From Muscardinus avellanarius (lineage: Eukaryota > Chordata > Mammalia > Rodentia > Gliridae), in assembly GCA_963383645.1 (NCBI GenBank), contig OY726571.1, positions 83,195,388-83,259,387 on the forward strand: a stretch of DNA of 64,000 nucleotides, in the 5' to 3' direction. The translations under genes and the position numbers were made by a program. Positions 21,678-34,611 of the stretch are shown piece after piece. Numbering within the stretch: position 1 is the stretch's first letter; every line of letters starts with the position of its first letter. The notes under the pieces are model-generated. The model ran no database searches. It worked only from the letters and a program-made list of their open reading frames with translations, and was not told the DNA's origin.

Positions 21678-22150
21678 AAATCCTATTATTATTATTATTA
21701 TTATTATTAGTAGTAGTAGTAGTAGTAGTAGTAGGATTTTCAGTACTGGGAATTCTACCCGGGGCCATTCTACCTCTGAGCTACACCCTCATCCTTATTT
21801 TATTTTATTTTTTTCATGGTCCTGGGGGTGGAACCCAGGGGCTTTCTACCTCCGGGCTATACTCCCAGACCTATTTTATATTTTATTTGGAAACAGGGTC
21901 TCACTAAGTAGCTGAGGCTGGCTTCGAACCTGTGTGATCCTCCTGTCTCAGCCTCCCAAGCGCGGGGATTACAAGCCTGCGCCACCACGCTCGGCCTATC
22001 ATCCTTATTTTTTATTCTTTATTTTGAAACAGGGTCTCACTGAGTTACAAAGGGCCTCACTAAGTAGCTGAGGCTGGCTGTGAACCTGGATCCTCCTGTC
22101 TCAGCCTCCCAAGTACTGGGATTACAAGCGTGCGCCACCACGCCCGGCTT
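21678..22150 (-). mobile_element. Nested antisense SINE pair (S3 in S1) with ATT/AGT tail
   Basis: The outer element's tail is the compound (ATT)n(AGT)n tract at 21681-21735. Outer dID arm at 21740-21800 and outer B1 arm at about 22021-22150. The inner S3 copy at about 21808-21998 is bounded by near-copies of catccttatttt, its TSD in the outer linker. Confidence 0.85.
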
Positions 22151-22361
22151 AAACCTCTCATTGTGAAGGCCACTTTGAGCTGGGTCTTTTGTTACTTGCG
22201 GTCCAAAGCCTCTTAGTTGATAAACTCCTGGGTGGTTTCACCAGCCAGAAACCTGCACGCTGGTGCCTGCTTTCTTGGGCCCTGGGAAGCAGCAACCCAA
22301 CCACATTACCCAGCGGCCTGGTGTGCCAGTGGTGGAGTAGAAACAGCCAGATGCGTGTAAT

Positions 22362-23165
22362 GTTAGTCAGGGTTCTCCAGAGACACTACCAAGAGAGTCG
22401 TGTATTCCTGGTGTATGGATTTATTGAGAAATTGGCTCACACAATCACAGAGGTTGTAAGTTCACAATAGACCATCAGCAACTGAAAAGCTAGTGAGTAG
22501 TAGTGATGTCTCAGTCCAAGAAGCCAGAATCCTGGGAGGCTGGAGGACCACCAGTACAGCCGCCAGGCAGAGGCCCAAGCCCCCAGGATCTGCTAGTTCA
22601 AATCCTGGAGGCCAAAGGCCAAAGGACCTGGGCTCTGATGCTTAAGAGCAAGAGCAGCAGGAGAAAAACACACTCTCCTTAGCTGAGTGTGGTGGAGGGC
22701 ACCCACAATCCTGGTATTTGGGAGGCTGAGATGGGAGGATCACAGATTCGAGGCCAGCATCAGCAACTTAGTGAAACCCTGTTTTAAAGTAAAAAAATAA
22801 AAAGGGTTGAGGGTGCAGCTCAGAGGTAGAATGCTCCTGGGTTCAATCTCTAGTTCCAAAAACTGAAAAACAAAAAATATACTCTATCCAGTGAGGAAGA
22901 GAGAGGGGGGGGGAGGGGAGGGGAGGAGAAGAGAAGAGAAGAGAAGAGAAGAGAAGAGAAGAGAAGAGAGTTTTCTTCCCCCTTCACCCACTTTTCTGTC
23001 CATCTGGGCCTCCAGCCACCACATCCAGGTGGGTTGTCTCCATTCAGCTCACTGACCCACATGCCAGTCTCCTTTGGAAACTCTCTCCCAGACATGCTCA
23101 CAAGTAAAGCTGTTGTTAGATCTCTAGGTGCCCCTCCATGCAGCCCATCTGACACCCTAAATTAG
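22362..23165 (-). mobile_element. Ancient L1M 3' end, antisense, split by a SINE
   Basis: gttagtcagggttctccaga at the left, gaaattggctcacacaatca, and gacaccctaaattagcc at the right follow the reverse strand of old mammalian L1M 3' UTRs. A plus-strand SINE lies within. Confidence 0.65.
22682..22977 (+). mobile_element. B1-dID SINE (S1) with (GAGAA)n tail
   Basis: Head agctgagtgtggtggaggg, complete arms to about 22858, then a purine tail growing from GAGGG to GAGAA repeats (about 22895-22970). Confidence 0.8.
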
Positions 23166-23734
23166 CCACTCCACATATTCATCCCCCAAATGTCCTAAGA
23201 CAACCCAGAGCTCCCCACTAGCAAGAAACACTAGGGCCAGTGTTTATCTGGGTCTTGATACAGTCAACTTTCTTCCTCTTCTTCCTCCCAACAATCTAAT
23301 AAAATCAACACATACTTTTTTAGATTTAGACTTTACTTGAATAGAAGCAAGTGAGTCTGTACATTGTGTTAATCTTTCTTTTTCTTTCTTTCTCTCTTTC
23401 TTTCTTTTGTATCATTTACTAAGCAACCCCCCTGGATATCAATATTCTATATTTAGTTTATGAACATCATAAAACAATCAACACTTCATAAAACAATGAA
23501 TTGGCAACTGGGGAGTTCAAATGTCATCACATTTCCATGTTCTACTTTTATCATTTATTTTAAAAAATGATAAAAATAAATATGTATGGTGCTAGGCGCT
23601 GGGGGTACAAATATAGACCCCATTTCTGCCCCTAAGGATCATACAGGGAGGAGAGATCACCTTATCATGTAATTTTCATGCATTTCCACACTTGAGCCAT
23701 GTATTCATGTTCTATTAGCACAAGTGTCAAAATA
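23166..23734. other. Mostly unassigned; L2-like fragment
   Basis: A CT-rich patch lies at 23368-23406. At about 23588-23655 gtgctaggcgctgggggtac resembles the 3' end of ancient L2 LINEs. No gene. Confidence 0.4.
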
Positions 23735-23955
23735 TAAAATGCAGCTGGGCATAGTGGCATAAGCCTGGGATTCCAGCACTTGGGAGGCTGAGACAGGAGG
23801 CTCATAGGTAGGTTTGAGGACAGCCTCAGCACCCTAGCAAGACCCTCAGAAACTTGGTGAGAGCCTGTTTCAAAATTCAAATAAATAAATAAAAAGGGTT
23901 GGGGGCATAGCTTGAAGGTCGAATGCCCCTGAGTTCAATCCCTAATGCCAGTCCC
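23735..23955 (+). mobile_element. B1-dID SINE (S1)
   Basis: Complete plus-strand copy with an AAAT linker and a dID arm reading gggttgggggcatagcttg. Confidence 0.8.
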
Positions 23956-24454
23956 CCAATATATACGTATATATAAGATGCCTAATTTTTAATTCTAATT
24001 ATGCACAAATGGCCAGATGTGTATGTTTCGGTTGACTGAGTTATTTCCTCAAGGCTGAAAAAGAAGAACCACGTCGCGTCCCAGCAGTCTCGTGGTGTAA
24101 TCTCCGGACAGCACATGCTCCTACGTCCGGCCACTGGAAGGGTCATCAGATAAAAATGTTCTTTTGAATGAGAAAAACAATTAAGCATTGAAAATGTGAG
24201 AACAAGAAAACACAAGATAACAATAGAACTTACCAGCTCGCTTTATAAAATGCACTTTTAACTGGTAGATTCAAAGGTAGCATTTCGGCCATATTCTCTC
24301 CCTTTCCGGACTGCATGATATTTGATATTTATAATGAGGTAATCAGAAACCGTAACAAATGAAATGATTTACTCTTAGCTGAAACTCTAGGTTCTTTATG
24401 AGGAAATCCATTTTATGTGCCAGGCCTAGAACCAGTCATTAACCCTTTCTTGGA
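23956..24454. other. Unassigned sequence
   Basis: A short TATA-rich run follows the SINE. The remainder has no recognised repeat or gene. Confidence 0.4.
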
Positions 24455-24663
24455 GGGGAGTGGTTACTGGGAATTGAACTCAAGGACATTCTGTCTCCGA
24501 GATAAACCCCCAGACCTTTCTATTTTTTATTTTTGTTTTGAAACAAATTCTCAGTAGGCTGCTAAGAGCCTCACTACATTGCTGAGTCTGTCCTCAAACT
24601 TGGGATCCTCTGGTGTTAGTCTCCCAAGTATGGAGATTACAGGTAGGTGCCATCATGCCTGGC
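24455..24663 (-). mobile_element. B1-dID SINE, antisense
   Basis: Complete antisense copy from gggaattgaactcaaggac to the head at gccatcatgcctggct. Confidence 0.8.
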
Positions 24664-24679
24664 TATTCATAAATCCTTT

Positions 24680-25025
24680 CTGAGCCAGGTGTGTTGGTAC
24701 ACACTTGTAATCCCAGTACTTGGGAGGCTGAGATAGGAGATTGGCAGGTTTGTAGCCAGTCTTGACATCTTGTGAGGTCTTCTGCAACTTTGTGAGACCC
24801 CGCTTCAAAATATAGAATAAAAGCCAGGCATGGTGACACACACTTGTAATCCCAGCATTTGGGAGGTTGAGACAGGAGGATCATGGGTCGCAGACAGCCT
24901 CAGCTCCTTAGCGAGGACCTCCACAACTCAGTGAGACCCTGCTTCAAAATAAAAAATAAAATAAAAATAGGGCTGGGGGTGTAGCTCAGATATAGAATAC
25001 CCCTGGGTTCCATCCCCAGGAGAGA

Positions 25026-25078
<53 letters not shown>

Positions 25079-25280
25079 AGAAGAAGAAGAAGAAGAAGAA
25101 GAAGAAGAAGAAGAAGAAGAAGAAGGGAAGGAAAGAAAAGAGGAGAGGAGAGGAGAGGAGAGGAGAGGAGAGGAGAGGAGAGGAGAGGAGAGGAGAGGAG
25201 AGGAGAGGGGAGGGAGTGTGTGTGTGTCGGGCTGAGGATAGAAGGCAGAGGTAGAATGCCCCTGGGTTCAATTCCCAGTA

Positions 25281-25332
<52 letters not shown>
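24680..25332 (+). mobile_element. Nested S1 SINEs with giant purine microsatellite tail
   Basis: Outer B1 arm at 24683-24820 and outer dID arm at about 25229-25285 with a (CA)n tail to 25332. The inner S1 copy at 24822-25019 is followed by its expanded tail: (GA)n 25020-25075, (GAA)n 25075-25124, (GGAGA)n about 25139-25212, and a short GT run. All of it separates the two outer arms. Confidence 0.85.
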
Positions 25333-25449
25333 CCTTTTTGAAAAACTTAAAATTTTAATGAAAACCCACAAATTAAAAGAATAATAGGGTCGTTCCTTGC
25401 ATACCCTTCTTCTAACTTCAGCAATCATTAACATTTTTCCACATTTGCT

Positions 25450-25490
<41 letters not shown>
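25450..25490. repeat. (GT)n microsatellite
   Basis: Uninterrupted GT dinucleotides, not attached to a recognisable SINE. Confidence 0.95.
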
Positions 25491-26189
25491 ACACTACATT
25501 TTTTGGAAGGTCTGAATTATTTGAAAGTAGATTACAGACATCACAGCACTTGACCCCTGTGTTCTGGCACACACCTTGTAAGGAGAAAGACATTATCTTA
25601 TATAACCACGATGTCATTACCACACCCAAAAAATGTACCATGGGTATTCAATGGGATTGCCTAATATACCTGCTCTGGTGTCCTGAGAATCTGTGTTGGT
25701 GACGCCCTGCTGCCTGGGCACTGAGCCCTGTCTCTGCCCTGTCCCTGCCCTTTGTAGAATGCAAAGCCTGACACGGTGCTCTGTCAAATCTGGAGACTGT
25801 GCCAGGCACTTTCACTGGCCAGCTCAGACTCCTGGCAGCAAAAGCCTTCCCACACCTCTGTAATCAAGTCTGCTGTTCCCCTTGTTCGTGGGCCAGAGTG
25901 TAGAGAGGCTGAAGTGTCTTGACCTTGACCCATGGCCAGGCTCCAGCTGGCTGCTGGCACCTGAGAAGGCAAGTGAAGATGTAGTAAGCCAGGACCAGGC
26001 ATTTCCAATTTGTCTTCCTGCATCATATTTCCCAGAAAAAAAAATGGCTTTTAGCAACACCTATGTGCTGGAATTTCATTAGTATTGATGCCACAAGAGA
26101 GCTGCTCCTAAAAGCTAAGTGCATTTCGACTTCTTGGTAAAGGGAACAGAAAATGCTTTGAATGGACGAAGATCAAATTGTTGAAAACA
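25491..26189. other. Unassigned, probably low-copy sequence
   Basis: No SINE or LTR recognised over about 0.7 kb. Frames on both strands lack domains. Confidence 0.4.
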
Positions 26190-27067
26190 TTGGAGGTAGC
26201 GCATGCCTGTAATTCCAGTACTAGGGAGGCTGAGACAGGAGGATTGCAGGTTTGAGGGCAGTGTGTGGTAACTTAGCCAGATCCTGTTTCAAAAAAAAAA
26301 AAAAAATCCTAAAATAGGGCTGGGAAGCCGGGCGTGGTGGCGCATACTTGTAATTCCAGCATTTGGGAGGCTGAGACAGGAGGATTCTGGTTCAAGGACA
26401 GCCTCAGCTACTTAGTGAGGCCCTTTGCAACTCAGTGAGACCTTGTTTCAAAATAAAGAATGAGCTGAGTTTGAGTGTGGTGGCGCACGCTTGTAATCCC
26501 CACACTTGGAGGCTGAGACAGGAGGATCACACAGGTTTGAAGCCAGCCTCAGCTACTTAGTGAGGCTCTCAAATACTTAATGAGACCTTGTTTCCAAATA
26601 AAATATAAAATAGGTCTGGGAGTATAGCCCGGAGGTAGAAAGCCTCTGGATTCCACTCCCAGTACCACCACCACCACCAAAAAAAAAAAAAAAAAAAAAA
26701 AAAGAATGAAAAATAGGGCTGGGGGTGTAGTTCAGAGATAGAATGTCCCTCAGTTCTGTCCTCAATACTGAAAAAAAAAAAAAAAAGGGCTAGAAGTGTT
26801 GCTCAAAGATGGAGCATCTGCCGGGCGTGGTGGCGCACACTTGTAATCCCCGCGCTTGGGAGACAGAGACAGGAGGATTGGGCAGGTTCGAAACCAGCCT
26901 TGTTGGCTCAAGAGACCCTGTTTCCAAATAAAAATATAAAAATTGGTCTGGGAGTGTAGCCTGGAGGTAGAAGGGCTTCCAGGAACCCCAGTACCACCCA
27001 AAAAAAATAAAAAATAAAAAAATACATATATATATATATGGAGCATTCATCCCTGGGTTCAATCCCC

Positions 27068-27114
<47 letters not shown>
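26190..27114 (+). mobile_element. Four SINEs nested three levels deep
   Basis: Outer element: B1 arm 26190-26305, first dID bases about 26314-26328, middle dID part 26787-26818, dID end 27038-27070, then a (CA)n tail. The first gap holds a middle SINE (B1 arm 26329-26470, dID arm 26703-26786), itself split by an S3 copy (about 26472-26700). The second gap holds an S2 copy (26819-27036), with atggagcat repeated on both sides. The outer dID bases around the middle element (gggctgggaa and gggctagaag) are its TSD. Confidence 0.85.
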
Positions 27115-27116
<2 letters not shown>

Positions 27117-28397
27117 AGTTGCTATGCACCTCCTTCTCCCTGCTCACCTCCCTGCTTGGTCTAAGCCTGCCCTCTGCAGCAGGGCCTAAATTTTTTAGGG
27201 CCATGCAGCCATCTGCAGTGATCAGTACGGGTTGGAACATAATAATCAAAGACCTCGTAATTTGATTATTATGTAAGGATTTATTATAAAAGGATGAACA
27301 GATTCTGTGACACAGAATGCCAGCCCTGGTCCCTGCCCTGGCCACACATAGGTCCGAGGACTGGTGAGGAGTCTGCAGAGCCCTTTGCCCACGCGTGGGG
27401 GTGGGGCAGAGATGCTGGCATCTCTCCACGCGGAGACTCGCGTGAATCCAGGGGAAGACTCCTTGCTGCAAGGACAAAAAGCCCGAGAGACAAGGGGGGA
27501 GCGGGGAAAGGGCGGATAAAAATAGACACAGGCTCAGTGGTCTGACAAGCAAGCTTCTCAATGAATCTGGCCCTTCAGTGAGTGGGAATGCCTTCATTTG
27601 AATATAGAATCCCACAGGCGAGCTTTTGGGCTGTCTGTTTTCGCCACATTGACACCCTGACAAAGGGCTACAGCACGGTGAATGCAGGAAACGAGGGGGT
27701 GAGTAGACATTGGCTGCATTCCCCCTTCCTCCCGGTTTCTGCAGACAGTCCTGGAGGCTGGATGCTGGTTGCCTAGGAAACGGCTTGGATGTGAAACTCC
27801 AGAAAATGTGCTGTCGCTGGCAGGAGATGCAACTGCTGATTTTTTTTTTTTTTTTCCTGGTATTGTGTGATGCTGGAGGCCATTTTAACCCATTTGAGCT
27901 GGTTTCCTTACATGTAAAAAAAAAAAAAAAGGATGATTTTTTGGGTGTGTGCATGTGTGTGCGTGAAGCGGTACCATAGTCGGACATAGAACCCAGGAAG
28001 TACTCAGTGTGGATTTCCTCCTACTCACCCCGCTAGCATTCTGCTTTCAATAGACACTATTGGATAAATAGAACACAGACATGATGTAAAAGAAACCAGT
28101 TTTGGTAATGAATAAAAGCTTAATTCAATTTTTATAACTAGAATGATATTTTAAGTTCAGGTTGTAGTATCAGATGATATAGCGTTTGCAAAGTGAAAAA
28201 TTATTTAAAATGATTTTTTACTTTGCTGCCTTAGATTCTCTTTGAGTAAGCAGAGGTTCATGGTGTGGGTTAAAGTTTCTCAGAAAGAGCACCCCTTTTT
28301 TCTCCTCCTAAGTCCAGACCCAAATGCAAGATGGATGTGGGGAGTAACACAGTATAGTGGGATGAATACTAATGAAATCCCTATTATAGACCTGTGT
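27115..28397. other. Unassigned sequence, about 1.3 kb
   Basis: A T run (27840-27855) and an A run (27917-27930) are present. Overlapping frames occur on both strands, but no exon with splice sites or known domain was seen. Confidence 0.4.
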
Positions 28398-28400
28398 ATC

Positions 28401-28448
<48 letters not shown>

Positions 28449-28656
28449 TTTGTGACACTGGGGATGAAACCCAGGGGCATTCTACCTCCCTGCTACACAA
28501 CCAGCCCTATTTTTTTATTCTTTATTTTGAAACAGGGTCTCACTGAGTTGCAAATGGGCCTCACTAAATAGTAGCCGAGGCTGTCTGCAAACCGTAGTCC
28601 TCCTGTCACAACCTCCCAAATGCTGGGATTACAAGCGTGCACCACCATGCTCAGCT
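28398..28656 (-). mobile_element. Antisense SINE (S1) with (GT)n at its tail
   Basis: (GT)n at 28398-28447 is the plus-strand view of the element's CA tail. Complete dID and B1 arms follow to the head near 28656. Confidence 0.85.
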
Positions 28657-29133
28657 TGTGCGTCCTTTCAGTGCCACTCGTCTACACTGGAAAGACTCCA
28701 CACTCCAATAACAGGCAGTGGTGGGCTGCTGTGCCTTAGCCCCAGTCAGGGCTGAGTCCCCCCAGCCACGCTGTAGCATGTCACGGATGATCCCGTGCCT
28801 CAATGTGGGACATCTCTGAAGGGCTGTCCTGGCTTCCCAAAGGACACTTGTGATGGTGTGGTCAGAGGTCACGCACTGTACACATTCCTAGAGACCTCTC
28901 TGATGTTCATGTCATCACCAAAAATACTCAGACTATAAACCGGAAAATCCATCAAACTGCCACGGTCACCCTTGTGCTTCTCCATCGAAAGATGCCCGAG
29001 GCCCAGCATAAATGATCCTTCTCACCTAGCTAAAATCTTGGTTTCTCCATCTAGTTTAGCATTCAATGATAATACTTATTTAATTAATAACAATTATTAT
29101 TGTTACAGTCTTGGAGTGACTTACTATTTGGGG
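28657..29133. other. Unassigned sequence
   Basis: No recognised gene or repeat between the SINE and the LTR. Confidence 0.4.
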
Positions 29134-29642
29134 AGAATTGTCCCCGGGGACCCCGGCTAGGCTCCCCGGGTTTCTTCCCCATAACCACGGGTTCTCGTCC
29201 CACTCAGGACAGAGGTACACTGGTCAGGACTCTTGCAGAAGATTTAAATGAGTTTATTAAAAAGAAAGAAATACAGAAGACAGTTACAGCCCCATGCTAC
29301 CCAGGGATAGCATGAGGGGGTGGCCCGAATGAAGTCACCAGAATACAAAACACGAAACAGCTTTTATAGATACGAAATCCTCCATCTTGCTGTCCTACGT
29401 AATTTTATAACATAGCTGAGTCCGTCCCCTTAATTTTCCCGCCTAACTCTCGGTTTATGCCCAGGTTTCTCCTTTCACGAAGGTCAATTCCCTCCTCCCA
29501 TCCTCTTAACTAGATATCAGCTATTATGTAAACCTGTGTTTAGAATGTGAAAGTCCTAGCTCCCCTCCTCTTTCCACTAGCTAATTGCTTTTAGCGAGGG
29601 TACTTGCCATGACCAAGTCCTGACTTGCCCTTTCCTCTTACA
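29134..29642 (-). mobile_element. Endogenous retroviral solo LTR
   Basis: On the minus strand it starts TGTAAGAGG (29642), carries a polyadenylation signal (ttaataaac, near 29255) and ends in a CCCC/GGGG block near 29140. It aligns with the L1-split LTR at 1684-5040 in the opposite orientation. No retroviral genes are adjacent on either side. Confidence 0.75.
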
Positions 29643-29745
29643 ACTCTGAGTTTCATCTTCTGTGACCCAATTTTTGAAAAAAAATATGAATAATCAGAGC
29701 TTCATTCTCAAATCTTCCTAGGCCATTCCTAATATTGGCACAATT

Positions 29746-29935
29746 ATTATTGTATTAGAGATAGAATACAGGGCATTCTATCTCTGAACTACATCCTAGC
29801 CCTTCTTATTTTTATCTTATGAAACAGAGTCTCACTAAGTTCCTGGGGATCTTTCTACATTGCTGAGGCTGTCCTTGAACCTGCAATCCTCCTGTCCCAG
29901 CTTCCCAAGTATTGGGATTATAGGCCTGTGCTTAG
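29746..29935 (-). mobile_element. B1-dID SINE, antisense
   Basis: Diverged but complete: dID arm (gagatagaatacagggcatt), linker, B1 arm, head near 29935. Confidence 0.75.
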
Positions 29936-30528
29936 TATTATTCTGTTATATTCTATGTACACCTCTCTGTAAATGTCTTATCATTAAGGACCGCGAATAC
30001 CCGTCAGTCTAACCACATGCTTAACATGTGGTGTCGATGGCTCTGTAGGCACAGCCAGGCCATGAGGGCCAGCCCCCTCAAGCTACTCTCAGCCTGGCGA
30101 TGAAGGCTACTCCATCTGTGAGAGCACTGCACACAAGATTTCTATGGGTCTGCAACAAGGGAGGAACGACCAGGTGTTCACAGACACTCCTCCATACCCA
30201 CTACTCTGGCCTTGCCAAACCTTAGTCGGTCTTTACCCTACTGAAAACCCCCGCACTTTGGCTTGCACTCCAGGGCACACTGTCCGTCCTAACAGCTCCC
30301 TTTCAGAATCTGCTGTCTACAGAGAACAATATTCCCCGTGGAAGTGGCCTGATCTTCCAACTTGCTTCTCCATAGGTTTGGCTCCCCTGACCACACAAGT
30401 CATGTAAGTCCTGCTCAAAATCCCTGGATTTTGGATGCTTGCGGATTATTGAGACCACAGCATTCTCCCAGTTGCAAGAGTCTTTTTAGTTAGTTTCTCC
30501 TTATCTAAGTCTAGATTTGTTTTTATCT
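29936..30528. other. Unassigned sequence
   Basis: No recognised repeat, and no homology to the TUBB2A region until about 30529. Confidence 0.4.
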
Positions 30529-31710
<1,182 letters not shown>

Positions 31711-32061
31711 ACCTGGTCTCTTTCAGGTCCCCCTGGGTTCCCTCGCCTCCCGCAGCGCAAGCGCCTTTCACGCAGCCGCCAGACCTTTTTTCCTTCCCGG
31801 CTCCATTACCCACAATCCTTCTGGGCCCTCCCAGGATCTACACCATCCTCACAGCCTCAAATCCTCATCTCAGGGGCTGCTTCTAGGGGACCCGAACTAA
31901 GTCACTGACCAAAGAAGAACTCAAGTACAGCCAACCTCCCGATCCATCAGAGGATTCACCCAACCTCAGATCAAAAATATTTGAGGAAAGCATCTCATCT
32001 GTATTCAACACGGACGGACTCTCTTCTTGTCATTACTTCCTAAATAATGTAGTAAGCCAGG
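31711..32061. other. Unassigned sequence after duplication breakpoint
   Basis: C/T-rich at first; no homology to TUBB2A and no recognised repeat. Confidence 0.4.
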
Positions 32062-32265
32062 CCTGGTGGCACACACCTGTAATCCCAGTACTTGGAGGGC
32101 TGAGACAGGAGGATCACAGGTTCAAAGCCAGCCTCAGCAATTTAGCAAGGCTCTCAGCAACTTAGCGAGACCTTGTTTCAAAAAAAAAAAAAAAAAATAG
32201 CCTGGGGGTGTAGCTCAGAGAGGTAGAATGTCCCTGGGCTCAATTCCTAGCCCCCCACCCCCAAC
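32062..32265 (+). mobile_element. B1-dID SINE (S1)
   Basis: Complete plus-strand copy with an A-run linker (32180-32198) and a C-rich 3' end. Confidence 0.85.
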
Positions 32266-32284
32266 AGAACAACTCTTTACACAA

Positions 32285-32522
32285 CTTCCACACCATATGA
32301 TGTATTTTAAGCAATCCTGAAATCACTTAAAGTATACCAAAAATTGTGTTAAGTTCCAAATAAGTATTTTTATGTACTTTTATTGGTGCACTGTAGTCTC
32401 ACATCATAATATGGTTCAGAGATATTACACCATTCTATATAAGGGACTTGAACATCTGCAGCTTAGGATATTCGTGGGGGCCCTGGAACCAGTTCCCCAT
32501 GGATTTTAAGGGACGACTACTA
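32285..32522. mobile_element. MER2-type Tigger DNA transposon remnant
   Basis: ataagggacttgaacatctg and ccctggaaccagttcccc, ending at gggacgactac, match one end of the eutherian MER2 element (TcMar-Tigger). A relative in the opposite orientation lies at 56845-57345. Confidence 0.65.
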
Positions 32523-32567
32523 GTTTTCTATTGCTGTGTAACATGTCACAGCAAAACCAGCAACAAA

Positions 32568-32770
32568 AGCCAGGTGTGGTGGTGCACTCTTGTAATCCAG
32601 CATTTGGGAGGCTGAGACAGGAGGATCTGGGTTCGCGGGCAGCCTCAGCTACTTAGTGGGGCCCCTTGCAACTCAGTGAGACTCTGTTTTAAAGTAAAGC
32701 ATAAAATAGGGCTGGGGGTGTCGCTTGGAGGTAGAATGTTCCTGGGTTCTATCCCCAGTCCCTCAAATAA
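32568..32770 (+). mobile_element. B1-dID SINE (S1)
   Basis: Plus-strand copy with head gccaggtgtggtggtgcact and a dID arm gggctgggggtgtcgcttgg. Confidence 0.85.
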
Positions 32771-33003
32771 AAATCAGCAGCCAAAAATCTCATTTGGCAG
32801 TGTTTGGGGACCAGGAGTCGGGTGGGCATGGAGTACCCTCTGCCCTGGGCCTCCCATGGCTGGCCAGCTGGGGCCACATGGTCGTCTGAAGCTCGGGGGC
32901 TGCTCTCTTGCCTGTGTGTGCTCTATGAGAGTCACAGTTCTTCACAGTTGTAGGTGTGAGGTCCCTATTTTCTTGTTGGCTATTTGAGAGGCTGTTCCCA
33001 CTC

Positions 33004-33290
33004 TTTATTTATTTATTTATTTTAGTTCAATATTTGGGCATTAAACCCAAAGGCATTTTATGTCTGAACTACTTCCCTGGTTCTTTTAAATTTTTTAATT
33101 TTTTTTTTTTTTTTTGGTGGTACTGGGGTTCCTGGAAGCCCTTCTACCTCTGGGCTACACTCCCAGACCTATTTTATTTTTGGAAACAGGGTCTCTTAAG
33201 CCAGCGAGGCTGGCTTCGAACCTGCAGGATCCTCCTGTCTCCGCCTCCCAAGCACGGGGATTACAAGTGTGCGCCACCACGCCCGGCATG
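33004..33290 (-). mobile_element. S2 SINE next to an older antisense dID arm
   Basis: An old antisense dID arm with a TTTA tail (33004-33090) is followed by an antisense, near-consensus S2 copy (33116-33290). No outer B1 arm follows, so the older element was truncated. Confidence 0.8.
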
Positions 33291-34053
33291 GCTCTCTATA
33301 TTTCAAGCACATCTTCCCCTTGGCATTTCCTGAGTTTGGTGGTGTTTGTTTATTCTTCTTAGTGCAAAGACTGTTCTAGAGAGAACACTTTAGGTCTTGC
33401 TAGTAGTGACGGGCATGGTGGGGCAATGCTTGCAGCAGAGGCTAAAACACTGGCATCATGGGCGGGGCGCTGGCAGCGTCCAGAATGCCTGGGAAGGGAC
33501 TCCATTGAAGACCCCCCCCCCCAGGGCCCAGCTCTCCCCTTTCCATTTGTAGCCATTTGCTGCAAACCTCCTCCCCACACACTTTCAGCAGAGGGTAGAA
33601 TTATCAGTCTCTGCACAATCTAGCTGGCTTCTTTGCCACGGGAGGAAAAAGTTGACATCAACCTTTCTGTGATTGCCATTTGTCCTGAAAATAAAACCGG
33701 ACAGTTTGTGGGCCTGGAGTTTCTGGGAGAAATGATCTGTGCTCTTCTGGTATTGGTTCGGCCCAATGGACGGCAGTGTGGTCAGCTCCACCCAAATTCC
33801 TTGGCAACACAGATGTTGGTGAAAGGTAGAAAAGAAAAAAAGCCTGTGTTAAAAAAAAATAGGGAGTCAGAAGGTTGGAAAGTGTGGGAAGCAGCACCTC
33901 CTGGAATCAGCCAGGCTCCTGCCCCGGGAGTGTGGGGGCCAGATCTGCCCTGTGTGGTGCCAGAGCCACCCATGGACCCACAGATGCTCGGGGCTTGGGT
34001 TTGGGAAGGAACAGTCAAATGATTCCTCTACTCATCGCTGAGGAGTGATGCTG
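33291..34053. other. Unassigned, probably low-copy sequence
   Basis: No SINE or LTR recognised. A C run lies at 33511-33522. Confidence 0.4.
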
Positions 34054-34172
34054 CTCGTTTATGTTTTGAAACAGGGTCTCGCTAGGTTGTTGAAGTTGGT
34101 CCTGAGCCTCTGAGTCTCCTGTCTCAGCCTCCCAAGTACTGGGATTATAGCCGTGCTGCACCATGCCTGGCC
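34054..34172 (-). mobile_element. Antisense B1 arm, truncated SINE
   Basis: B1 arm only (gtctcgctaggttgttgaag to catgcctggcc), lacking the dID arm. Confidence 0.75.
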
Positions 34173-34234
34173 GGGGTTGATATTCTAAAAGCCAATTAAA
34201 TTGAGTCCGGGTTTATACTTTAGGTAATCTTTTT

Positions 34235-34420
34235 TTTTTTTTTTTGGTGGTACTGGGGTTCCTGGAAGCCCGTCTATCTCCGGACTACACTCCCAGACCT
34301 ATTTTTTTATTTTTGGAAACAGGGTCTCCTAAGCCAGCACGGCTGGCTTCGAACCTGCGCGATCCTCCTGTCTCTGCCTCCCAAGCGCGGGGATTACAAG
34401 CGTGCGCCACCACGCCCGGC
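34235..34420 (-). mobile_element. S2 B1-dID SINE, antisense, with TSD
   Basis: Near-consensus copy. taggtaatctttt occurs at 34221-34233 and 34421-34433; the T run overlaps the tail. It is one of the best-preserved S2 copies here. Confidence 0.9.
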
Positions 34421-34611
34421 TAGGTAATCTTTTTAAACATGTGCTTTAAACACAATTCCTTCATCTTCATAGATGCTTTTATTAGGCAGTAACAGGTGAG
34501 GTTGCATTGGATGGATTTATGGGAAAGAGAAATTGTGGGTGACTAGTTACTTGGGCCTTTTTTAAGGGCCTCAACAAAGGATGTAAAACTGTCCCATAAA
34601 AAACAGAGACT

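Noticed and set aside
24900..25641. Minus-strand frames of 142 and 237 residues with Cys-Val and Leu-Ser runs
   Set aside because: They are translations of the GT, GA and GAA microsatellite tracts and SINE arms.
12718..27114. Regularly recurring similar units that could look like a repeat array such as CRISPR
   Set aside because: The units are dispersed SINEs of ~190 bases in both orientations with tails and TSDs, in a mammalian genome; there is no constant repeat/spacer spacing.
26908..27987. 359-residue minus-strand frame
   Set aside because: It runs through a CA microsatellite and SINE sequence and has no recognisable domain or splice structure.
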